A stretch of DNA of 8,160 bases from Halieaceae bacterium (GTDB lineage Bacteria > Pseudomonadota > Gammaproteobacteria > Pseudomonadales > Halieaceae), in contig PAGS01000015.1 in assembly GCA_002705465.1 (NCBI GenBank), forward strand, positions 1-8,160. Direction: 5' to 3'. The notes beneath the pieces are model-generated. The model was not told the DNA's origin and did no database searches. It was given only the letters and a program-made list of their open reading frames with translations. Both the position numbers and the translations under genes were made by a program. Each line of letters opens with the position of its first letter. Position 1 is the first letter of the stretch. Below are positions 1-5,834 of the stretch, piece after piece.

Positions 1-1
1 A

Positions 2-412
2 CTGAGTAGCGCCGAGACGCTGGGCGCGACACAGGCTGCACTCGACACCACCGTGGACTACACCAAGCAGCGCGTGCAGTTTGGACAGCCACTGGCTTCT
101 TTTCAGGCGCTGCAACACCGCATGTCCAACATGCTGATCCAAACGGAACTTACACGCTCACTGATTTACGCCGCCTGCAACGCCGCTGATAGCGGTCGTG
201 ACGACGCGGCGCGCTTTGCCCGGGCGGCAAAAGTGAAAGCGACCACGGTGGGTCGGAAAGTGTCTCAAGAGGCGATTCAGCTACACGGTGGCATTGCGAC
301 AACCGATGAATATATTGTGGGACACTTTTTCAAACGCATCACCGCGCTGGAAAGCTGGGTATGCTCCAAGGGCGAAGCACTGAAAGAATTCATGGCGCTC
401 TCACCGTCCTAG
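2..412 (+). CDS. Acyl-CoA dehydrogenase, C-terminal part (5' end outside window)
   Basis: This is the last 136 residues of an FAD-dependent acyl-CoA dehydrogenase, which oxidises an acyl-CoA thioester to the 2,3-enoyl-CoA and passes electrons to ETF. The reading frame is open from base 2, so the gene enters from the left; the GTG at 53 is internal. The visible part is the all-alpha C-terminal domain. It has the family signature RVQFGQPLASFQALQHR (visible residues 24-40) and the QLHGG motif (HGG at bases 284-292), both used in FAD and dimer contacts. After HGG it reads IATTDEYIVGHFFKR, which resembles the small-subunit or pimeloyl-CoA-dehydrogenase-like branch more than MCAD. Counting ungapped from HGG, the Glu that is catalytic in MCAD is a Val here; the nearest Glu is three residues earlier. 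It is followed after 72 bases by an SDR on the same strand, suggesting a shared catabolic operon. The family is secure; the substrate cannot be told. Confidence 0.93.
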   Translation: MSSAETLGATQAALDTTVDYTKQRVQFGQPLASFQALQHRMSNMLIQTELTRSLIYAACNAADSGRDDAARFARAAKVKATTVGRKVSQEAIQLHGGIATTDEYIVGHFFKRITALESWVCSKGEALKEFMALSPS

Positions 413-484
413 CCCTCACTGGACGATAACGAAACGCCACGCGTCAGCACCGAACCTAATGACATAAAACCAAGGAGAAAAATA

Positions 485-1246
485 ATGGACCTGCAACTGA
501 AAGATAAAGTGGCCCTGATCACCGGCTCAACCAAAGGTATTGGCCGCGCCATCGCCGAGACGCTGGCAGATGAAGGCTGTCACGTTGGTATCTGCGCACG
601 GAATGAGGCCGAGGTGGAAGAGACCGTCGCCGCACTAACCGCTAAAGGCGTGAAGGCCTGTGGCAGCGTGGTAGACGTTACTGACGCCGCATCGATGGAG
701 GCCTGGGTTAACCAGTGTGCCGATACGCTAGACGGCATTGATGTTTTTGTACCCAATGTCTCTGCTGGCGGCGCGGACAGCTCTGAAGCCGGATGGCGGG
801 CGAACTTTGAGGCCGACATGTTGGCAACCTGGCGTGGCGTCGAGTTGACCACACCGCATCTTTCCAAGTCGGAGTCGGGCGCTATTGTCATTATCTCTAC
901 CACTGCGGCGGTAGAGGCCTTTGCGGGACCCAGCCCCTACGGCGCGATTAAAGCGGGGCTACTAAACTATTCCAGCAATTTATCGCAAGCGCTGGCGGCG
1001 TCGGGCGTGCGGGTCAATGCCGTCAGCCCCGGCCCGATCTTTTTCGAGGGCGGCGCCTGGGAGCAGATCAAGACCCACATGACCGATTTCTATGACGCGA
1101 CGGTCGCCAGTATTCCGATGGGCAGAATGGGCACCAACTACGAAATCGCCGATACCGTGGCGTTTCTGGCCAGTCCCCGTTCGGCGTTTACGACGGGCAC
1201 TAACGTGGTGGTCGACGGAGGCTTTACCAAGCGGGTGCAGTTCTGA
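485..1246 (+). CDS. Short-chain dehydrogenase/reductase (SDR), FabG-like
   Basis: This is a complete 253-residue classical SDR, an NAD(P)(H)-dependent oxidoreductase with one Rossmann domain and the usual family length. The ATG at 485 has a strong Shine-Dalgarno site (AAGGAG, 473-478). Visible elements are the cofactor glycine motif TGSTKGIG (residues 13-20), the D64-V region that contacts adenine, NVSAG (91-95) in place of the common NNAG, catalytic Ser138, Tyr152 and Lys156 (YGAIK), and VSPGPI (180-185). The C-terminus TGTNVVVDGGF (237-247) is typical. Arg39 after beta-strand 2 (ICARN) hints at NADP preference, which is an inference. The active-site Asn of the SDR tetrad, aligned from Trp104, appears to be Asp111 (FEADML). 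The gene lies 72 bases after an acyl-CoA dehydrogenase and just before a terminator, so it is probably the last gene of a beta-oxidation-like or hydroxyacid/steroid catabolic operon. It may be a 3-hydroxyacyl-CoA dehydrogenase or oxoacyl reductase, but the substrate is unknown. Confidence 0.93.
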   Translation: MDLQLKDKVALITGSTKGIGRAIAETLADEGCHVGICARNEAEVEETVAALTAKGVKACGSVVDVTDAASMEAWVNQCADTLDGIDVFVPNVSAGGADSSEAGWRANFEADMLATWRGVELTTPHLSKSESGAIVIISTTAAVEAFAGPSPYGAIKAGLLNYSSNLSQALAASGVRVNAVSPGPIFFEGGAWEQIKTHMTDFYDATVASIPMGRMGTNYEIADTVAFLASPRSAFTTGTNVVVDGGFTKRVQF

Positions 1247-1274
1247 GCCCTCACCCGCGATACACACCATAATG

Positions 1275-1300
1275 ACCCCGGCTCAGACCGGGGTTTTTTT
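1275..1300 (+). terminator. Rho-independent terminator after the SDR gene
   Basis: A perfect 6-bp GC stem, CCCCGG (1276-1281) and CCGGGG (1288-1293), encloses a 6-base loop and is followed directly by seven T (1294-1300). A1275 can also pair with the first T. It lies 29 bases past the SDR stop codon. On the other strand no T run follows the stem, so it should act on plus-strand transcripts only and does not obviously serve the convergent yqcC gene. Confidence 0.93.
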
Positions 1301-1314
1301 ATGGCGGACTGCCG

Positions 1315-1650
1315 CTACTCCAGATCAGTGATCAATTGGTCGAGTTCGCGGAGGGTTGAGATCAAGGGCTCCGTTGGCAACGCTCTCTTGCCCACCGTCT
1401 CCTCTGCCATCGGGGCAATTGCGCAGCGCTCCGGCAATGCGCTGCCCGACTCCAGCACATCGTAAATAGTGGGTACAAAGATAAACTGCAGCCACTCCTC
1501 AAACTCGAGTGAATCCATAGCAAACGGCTGCTCTGAGCTCAGCGCTTCCTGTGATGGCGACTCATCCGACCACAGATTGAGCTGACGCAGCGCCGCCTCC
1601 AGGTCGATCAGTTGCGCCGCAATTGCGGTCCGGGGACCTTCCAGTTCCAC
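1315..1650 (-). CDS. yqcC: YqcC family protein (DUF446)
   Basis: This is a small cytoplasmic all-helical protein of the YqcC/DUF446 family, often found near the tRNA pseudouridine synthase gene truC in enterics; its molecular role is not established. Family marks are LEAALRQLNLW (residues 17-27), then S-x2-PFAMDSLEFEEWLQFIFVP (39-60) and a PMAEE segment, ending in a leucine-rich helix. I place the start at the GTG at 1650 (111 residues; the E. coli protein is about 109). GGGGG lies 7 bases upstream of it, whereas the in-frame GTG at 1680 (121 residues) has no Shine-Dalgarno site and adds a Gly/Lys-rich leader foreign to the family. No truC is in the window. The gene follows dinG on the same strand after 182 bases, so it may have its own promoter or be the last gene of that transcript. 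It converges with the SDR gene. Confidence 0.85.
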   Translation of the reverse strand: MELEGPRTAIAAQLIDLEAALRQLNLWSDESPSQEALSSEQPFAMDSLEFEEWLQFIFVPTIYDVLESGSALPERCAIAPMAEETVGKRALPTEPLISTLRELDQLITDLE

Positions 1651-1720
1651 CTTGTCACCCCCTTTTCCATCCGGCCACACACTTTATTGAGCAACTTTGT
1701 ATTTTCATACTACTCGCACT

Positions 1721-1780
1721 TTTACGGCTACGACCTGCTATCAGGATCGCTCACTGCAGTGTTGTCCACACCGCCGTAAA
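1721..1780. repeat. Inverted repeat with nested palindrome in the dinG-yqcC gap
   Basis: In the 182-base gap between dinG and yqcC, TTTACGGC (1721-1728) is matched by its reverse complement GCCGTAAA (1773-1780), with a 44-base interval. That interval holds the perfect 10-base palindrome CACTGCAGTG (1752-1761). No T run follows on either strand, so it is not a typical terminator. An 8-base match over this distance can arise by chance, so the role is open. Confidence 0.35.
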
Positions 1781-1832
1781 GACCGCGCCTTCAAATGGGC
1801 GTACTGCGCACGTTTATAGCTAGGCACCCGGG

Positions 1833-3938
1833 TCAGCCAAGCTCCCTCTTATAAGCGGGCAAGCTGTCGAGGATACTGCGACCGTAGCGTCGGCTGATTA
1901 ATCGCCTGTCCATGAGGGTGACTCGACCTTCGTCTTCCTCGGTTCGCAGCAGCCGTCCACTGGCCTGCACCAACTTCTGCGCCGCATCAGGAACGCTAAT
2001 CTCCATAAAAGGGTCCCGTCCCTGCGCTTCCAAAAGTTCGGCGTGTGCTGCCGCAATCGGATCATTCGGCACCGCAAAAGGCAACTTGGCGATGACCACG
2101 TGCCGACAATACTCGCCCGGCAAATCGATACCCTCAAAGAAGCTTGCCAAACCAAAGATTGCGGAGGGCTCGCCCTTATCGATATTCGCCCTGTGCTCGT
2201 TGAGCAAGCGGTTCTTACTCATCCGGTCCTGAACCAACACATGATGAGGGAGCACCGGCTCGATCTGCTCAAGCACAGCCTCCATCTGACGCCGTGAGGT
2301 AAACAGTATTAACACGCCCTGATCATTTGTTATCAGGGCTGGGAGCTTCTCGCTCAACTCAAGGGTATGCGCATCCTGACTGCCGGGTTCAGCAGTCATC
2401 GCCGGCACGCAGAATGTCGCCCTGCCCGGGTCAAAGGGACTTGCCACCTGCTTCCATCGCGCGCTGGCCGGGACACCTGATCTCTCGCGAAATCGCTCAA
2501 AAGTGCCGAGCGCAGACAGGGTAGCTGAGGTAATCACCGCGCCTGCGGCGCGCTGCCAGAGTACTTCATGCAATAGCTTACCGGGAAGTATTGGGCTCGC
2601 CTGACACTCGATGGTCTGCGGCGTGCCACGGTGATGACACCAACGCGCCCATCCGTCTCCGGGTTGCCCCTCCCCTGGCGCATCGGCAAAGGCGCGCCAG
2701 ACCACAAGTTGCTGTTCTGCTCTGGCAACCAAGCCCTGAGCATTGGCGAGATTCAGATCCGGGTCCATCTTGCTACCCGTGGCACCCTCGGCAGAGGAGG
2801 CTCCCGAGCTCTGATTATTGTCCAGTGCCGCCTCCAGCCGGGTCGCTTCGCGATTCAGTTGGCCCCACTGTGCGACAAGCCCTGCGGCCTGCTCCGCTAG
2901 ATCCGCTGGAATGCAGCCATGGGGAAACCGATGCTCTACTCGCTCTAACTCATCCGGTGGCAGTAAGTGCCAGAGCAATTCTGCTACGTCTTCGCTACGC
3001 TGTATGAGGTCAGCCAGCAACGACGTCATGCCGGGAATGAGGCGCTCGTCCAAACCCTGCGCCACCCAGGCTTCCGTGCTCGCTGCCAGCCATCGCTCGC
3101 TGTCCCGAAGCCCCTGCAGGGTCCCGCCCGCATGAAACCGAAGAGCAAACTGGTTGAGGCACTTCGCGGGAAGCTGATGGCCCTCATCAAAGACGTAGAG
3201 GCTGTCCTCCGGTGCGGGCAGGATAACGCCGCCACCCAGCCGCAAATCAGAAAGCACCAGATCGTGGTTGGTGACGATGACGTCAGCCTCCTCCAATCCT
3301 TCGCGTGCACGAAAAAAACTGCACTGGGCAATATGGGGGCAGCGCCTGCCAGTGCATTGGCTTTGATCTGTAGTGATCAGCCTGCGAACACTTGCTGACA
3401 GCTGCTCGGGCCAGGCGTCCAGATCCCCGTCCCAGCTGCCGTCACCCAAGGCCTGAATCATCTCATCGAGCATCGGTCCGGCCACCTCCTCCTCTGCACC
3501 CAGAAACTCGTCAGGATAGAGGGGTATCAGCGGATCAGCGCCGCGGTCAGACAGCTGATGGTCGAGTTTCAGCAAACACACATAGCGGCCTCGGCCCTTG
3601 GCCAGCGCGGCATTAAAACTCAGGCCGCTGTGCTTCATGACATCCGGAAGATCACGAAACAACAGTTGTTCCTGCAGCGCCACGGTGGCTGACGCCACCA
3701 CCAGTTTTTTCGCTCGAGCACGCGCGATTGGCAGTGCCGCCACAAGATAGGCAATCGTCTTGCCGGTGCCTGTTCCGGCCTCGACCACTGCAATGGGGTT
3801 CTCGGCGTCGGGGTCAGCCAAAGCGTTCGCCACCTCGGCAATCATCTGCCGCTGGCCCCAACGGGGCACCAGATCCAGAGACTCCGTCAGCTTCTGATAC
3901 GCAGCGCGAATCTCGGCTTGCAGCCCTTCGTCAATCAC
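1833..3938 (-). CDS. dinG: ATP-dependent DNA helicase DinG (XPD-like, 4Fe-4S)
   Basis: DinG is a superfamily 2, 5'-to-3' DNA helicase of the XPD/Rad3 group that unwinds forked, D-loop, R-loop and G-quadruplex substrates in repair and in replication-transcription conflicts. From the GTG at 3938 it has 701 residues, close to E. coli DinG (716). In order it shows the Q-motif-like RWGQRQMIAE, Walker A AGTGTGKT (54-61), motif Ia VVASATVALQEQ, four iron-sulphur cysteines (C121, C195, C200, C206; last three spaced CX4CX5C), Walker B DEGH (251-254), SATLSALG (471-478), SFFEGIDLPG (599-608) and motif VI QASGRLLR (658-665). The cysteine numbers are one above those of E. coli, which supports this start; AGGA lies 8 bases upstream. 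In-frame ATGs at 3965, 3962 and 3956 would add 6-9 residues. A Ser/Gly/Ala-rich insert lies near 374-391. The start overlaps the acyltransferase stop by 8 bases, implying translational coupling. No LexA box was seen upstream. Confidence 0.95.
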   Translation of the reverse strand: MIDEGLQAEIRAAYQKLTESLDLVPRWGQRQMIAEVANALADPDAENPIAVVEAGTGTGKTIAYLVAALPIARARAKKLVVASATVALQEQLLFRDLPDVMKHSGLSFNAALAKGRGRYVCLLKLDHQLSDRGADPLIPLYPDEFLGAEEEVAGPMLDEMIQALGDGSWDGDLDAWPEQLSASVRRLITTDQSQCTGRRCPHIAQCSFFRAREGLEEADVIVTNHDLVLSDLRLGGGVILPAPEDSLYVFDEGHQLPAKCLNQFALRFHAGGTLQGLRDSERWLAASTEAWVAQGLDERLIPGMTSLLADLIQRSEDVAELLWHLLPPDELERVEHRFPHGCIPADLAEQAAGLVAQWGQLNREATRLEAALDNNQSSGASSAEGATGSKMDPDLNLANAQGLVARAEQQLVVWRAFADAPGEGQPGDGWARWCHHRGTPQTIECQASPILPGKLLHEVLWQRAAGAVITSATLSALGTFERFRERSGVPASARWKQVASPFDPGRATFCVPAMTAEPGSQDAHTLELSEKLPALITNDQGVLILFTSRRQMEAVLEQIEPVLPHHVLVQDRMSKNRLLNEHRANIDKGEPSAIFGLASFFEGIDLPGEYCRHVVIAKLPFAVPNDPIAAAHAELLEAQGRDPFMEISVPDAAQKLVQASGRLLRTEEDEGRVTLMDRRLISRRYGRSILDSLPAYKRELG

Positions 3939-5100
3939 ATGATGAGTCCTGCACATTGGCATCAAGCGCCAACCGGCGGCTCACCGGATTTGCGTACATG
4001 GTCAACAGCCACCGTCGATGCTCATCTGGCACGCTATCGAGGCGAGCCCGAAACGACTGCTCTGTCATCGATCCCTCGTGAAATACAATCACACCGGGCA
4101 AGCGCTCACCATGTAACCACTCCCAGGCCCAGCGATTTGTTTGGTAGAGCCTGTAATGCTCGGCCATTTGTTGGTCCACCGCCGCGACCACGCCCTCCAC
4201 GGACAAGTTTGCGGGCAATGGTTCTCCAAAGTGGAGATGAACACAGCCTTTTTGGCCCGTGATACCGCGGGCAATAGAGGACACATCCTCAAACTCTGTC
4301 TTGACATACTCCTCGCCAGCGGCAAGCTCGGCGGCCTTCAGCACATCGCAGGGATCGACCTCGTAAGAAATCACCAGTGGGACAATATTGAGCTCAGAGA
4401 GCACCGCCTCTGGCGCTTCACCCCGCGCTCTGGACAGGGCGAGCATTTTGATCACCGCCGGCTCGGTGAGGTCACGCCCGTCCTTGGCACGGCCCTCGCG
4501 GTGCGCGATCCAGATTGGGTTTCGAGTGCTGCCAACAGAGTCGCGGATATATTGGGATAAGAGCTTGGTAGCAGCCAACAGTGCGCGGGGGCCACTCACA
4601 TTGCGTTTCACGACGAAACTTTTGTTCAGTCGCATCAGATCAGCAACCCAAGGCTTGGAGAGCAAATTGTCACCAATGGCAATCGACAGTGTGGTAGCGC
4701 CCGCCCGATGGAGCGCGTAATTAACGTAAGCGGGATCCATCACAATGTCGCGGTGGTTGCTGAGGTAGACGCGGGCGGGGCTCAGGTCCAACCCGTCGAT
4801 GCCGCTCACGGAGAAACACGACGTCCGTTTGATCATCCTCGACAAATTGGGCGCGATCAAATTTTGCAGATCTTCCACCGTCGCCAACCGATATGCGGCC
4901 ACTTTAAGCCAAATACTCCCGGCGAAGGTCGCAACACCGGGAAGAGCGGCATGCAGCCTCGGGAATCGCCACCGGGCAACGGTTTCAGCGAGCTCGGCAT
5001 CTTGCGTCAGGCGTTGCATCACCGCCGGCGCCTCAAGATTAGAGTAAGGCCTGATTTCTGCGAAGGGGTCTTCCAGGGACGTCGTCGAAGGTTCCATCAT
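3931..5100 (-). CDS. PlsC-like 1-acyl-sn-glycerol-3-phosphate acyltransferase family protein
   Basis: This 389-residue protein carries a glycerolipid acyltransferase (PlsB/PlsC-type, LPLAT) domain that would transfer an acyl chain to a lysophospholipid or similar acceptor at the inner membrane. The motif around the catalytic His is LSNHRDIVMDP (residues 113-123), with H116 and D122 six apart, so H-x5-D rather than the classical H-x4-D. Other marks are AIGDNLLSKPWV (141-152), LNKSFVVKR (158-166), the substrate-binding-like AHREGRAKDGRD (199-210) and NIVPLVISYEVDPCD (238-252). This arrangement matches a longer family that I recall as annotated 1-acyl-sn-glycerol-3-phosphate acyltransferase in Bacteroidetes and marine gammaproteobacteria; it is far longer than PlsC (about 245). 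The C-terminal 100 residues, rich in Arg and Trp, are of unknown role. No clear transmembrane helix is seen; 52-72 is the most hydrophobic early part. AAGG lies 7 bases before the ATG. It heads the minus-strand group with dinG. The domain is secure; the exact substrate is not. Confidence 0.87.
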   Translation of the reverse strand: MMEPSTTSLEDPFAEIRPYSNLEAPAVMQRLTQDAELAETVARWRFPRLHAALPGVATFAGSIWLKVAAYRLATVEDLQNLIAPNLSRMIKRTSCFSVSGIDGLDLSPARVYLSNHRDIVMDPAYVNYALHRAGATTLSIAIGDNLLSKPWVADLMRLNKSFVVKRNVSGPRALLAATKLLSQYIRDSVGSTRNPIWIAHREGRAKDGRDLTEPAVIKMLALSRARGEAPEAVLSELNIVPLVISYEVDPCDVLKAAELAAGEEYVKTEFEDVSSIARGITGQKGCVHLHFGEPLPANLSVEGVVAAVDQQMAEHYRLYQTNRWAWEWLHGERLPGVIVFHEGSMTEQSFRARLDSVPDEHRRWLLTMYANPVSRRLALDANVQDSSCD

Positions 5101-5192
5101 GCCGCTACCTTAATGAACGCTTGGTGTGCCGTTGCCAAAAGGTTTCTGATACCCTGCGCACCGCTCGGCAAACTACCTCTCAGAGGGCTCAA

Positions 5193-5417
5193 ATGGAAGC
5201 ATCAAGTTCATTTTTGATGACACTGGGCGCGGCCTCATTGCTCATCAGCTGGATATTGCTATTGATTACCTCGTGGCAAGAGGAGTACGCCTGGGGGATG
5301 GTGTCCTTGTTACTGCCTCCTCTCGGATACGGATATGCCCTTTTCAGGCTCGATAAGGCGGGCGCTTCCCTTGGCTGCGCGCTTCTAGGTTGGATTCTGA
5401 TCTGGTTGGGCTGGTAA
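5193..5417 (+). CDS. Small three-helix inner-membrane protein, unknown function
   Basis: This is a 74-residue hydrophobic protein that I do not recognise. The ATG at 5193 has an AGAGGG site just upstream (5182-5187). Frame-open upstream starts such as the TTG at 5121 lack a Shine-Dalgarno site and would add a polar, Arg-rich leader, so they are less likely. Three hydrophobic segments are seen: about residues 7-27, 33-51 (with a central Pro-Pro) and 57-73. Short charged turns separate them (QEE at 29-31, RLDK at 52-55). The chain ends in Trp after LGW. No enzyme motif, cysteine pair or signal-peptidase site is visible. It is divergent from the acyltransferase gene (92-base gap) and lies 108 bases before rpsT on the same strand. 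No terminator is seen between it and rpsT, so read-through is possible. That it is real rests on the good ribosome site, the clean membrane topology and the close fit to the gap between genes. Confidence 0.7.
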   Translation: MEASSSFLMTLGAASLLISWILLLITSWQEEYAWGMVSLLLPPLGYGYALFRLDKAGASLGCALLGWILIWLGW

Positions 5418-5462
5418 AGCGGTAAAACGTCCTAGATCGGTTGACCCGGGCGGGTGCCACGG

Positions 5463-5491
5463 TTGACAAGACAGAGCGTATCTCAGATGAT
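5463..5491 (+). promoter_or_regulatory. Candidate sigma-70 promoter for rpsT
   Basis: A perfect -35 hexamer TTGACA (5463-5468) is followed after 17 bases by GATGAT (5486-5491), which matches 4 of 6 positions of the -10 consensus. Transcription would begin near 5498, giving a leader of about 28 bases. This fits the expectation that a ribosomal protein gene has its own promoter, but the -10 element is weak and no experiment is implied. Confidence 0.45.
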
Positions 5492-5525
5492 TCGCGACCT
5501 TTTTTGACCCCAGTGGAGGCCTTGA

Positions 5526-5792
5526 GTGGCGAATTCACCCCAAGCACGAAAGCGCGCACGGCAAAACGACAAGCGCCGGGCACACAACGCAAGTCTTCGA
5601 TCGTTGGTCCGCACGAAAATCAAGCAAGTGGTTGCTGCAGTGGACACAGGCGACGCGGATAACGCTCGAGCGGCGCTCGACTCGGCTGTGCCGGTTATTG
5701 ATCGAATGGCGAACCGCGGCATTATCAAAAAGAACAAAGCAGCGCGCCACAAAAGCCGCCTGAACGCCCGCGTCAAAGCGCTGGCTAGCTAA
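5526..5792 (+). CDS. rpsT: 30S ribosomal protein S20
   Basis: S20 is a primary 16S rRNA-binding protein of the small subunit, needed early in 30S assembly. The 88-residue product matches the family closely (E. coli 87). It has MANS at the start, the basic N-terminal helix with [17 protein letters not shown] (residues 7-23), [10 protein letters not shown] (25-34), then [20 protein letters not shown] (57-76) and a basic C-terminal helix. The start codon is GTG, with GGAGG (5515-5519) six bases before it. A non-AUG start also occurs in E. coli rpsT (UUG), where it takes part in S20 autoregulation; the same could hold here but is not shown. rpsT is monocistronic in many gammaproteobacteria; here the next gene converges on it after 42 bases. 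No clear terminator hairpin was found in that gap. Confidence 0.98.
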   Translation: MANSPQARKRARQNDKRRAHNASLRSLVRTKIKQVVAAVDTGDADNARAALDSAVPVIDRMANRGIIKKNKAARHKSRLNARVKALAS

Positions 5793-5834
5793 AGACTCAG
5801 ATCAACAGGCGCTGAATCAGGCGGCGACCCAACC

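Noticed and set aside
580..1270. Minus-strand open frames inside the SDR gene
   Set aside because: The plus-strand SDR explains the region fully with its motifs and strong ribosome site; the antisense frames have biased composition only.
1912..3398. Several plus-strand open frames of 65-143 codons antisense to dinG
   Set aside because: They lie opposite a helicase gene with every motif intact, have Arg/Pro/Ser-rich compositions typical of antisense frames in GC-rich DNA, and show no ribosome sites or family motifs.
1833..3938. DinG as a type IV CRISPR-associated helicase (CasDinG)
   Set aside because: It keeps the four iron-sulphur cysteines and matches the E. coli housekeeping DinG in length and spacing, and there is no csf gene or CRISPR array nearby.
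3918..4720. Plus-strand open frames of 110-139 codons opposite the acyltransferase
   Set aside because: They are shadows of a conserved minus-strand family protein, overlap each other in different frames, and resemble no family.
5101..5192. LexA (SOS) box upstream of the acyltransferase-dinG group
   Set aside because: No CTG-N10-CAG type site could be found by eye in the divergent gap, so damage induction as in E. coli cannot be supported from this sequence.
5344..5776. Minus-strand and alternative plus-strand open frames overlapping rpsT
   Set aside because: S20 is unmistakable in the GTG-started frame; the others run across its promoter and coding region and look like nothing known.
5793..5834. 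Terminator shared by rpsT and the convergent PHA-family gene
   Set aside because: Only a 4-bp CTGA/TCAG stem and short CAGGCG repeats are present, with no T run on either strand.
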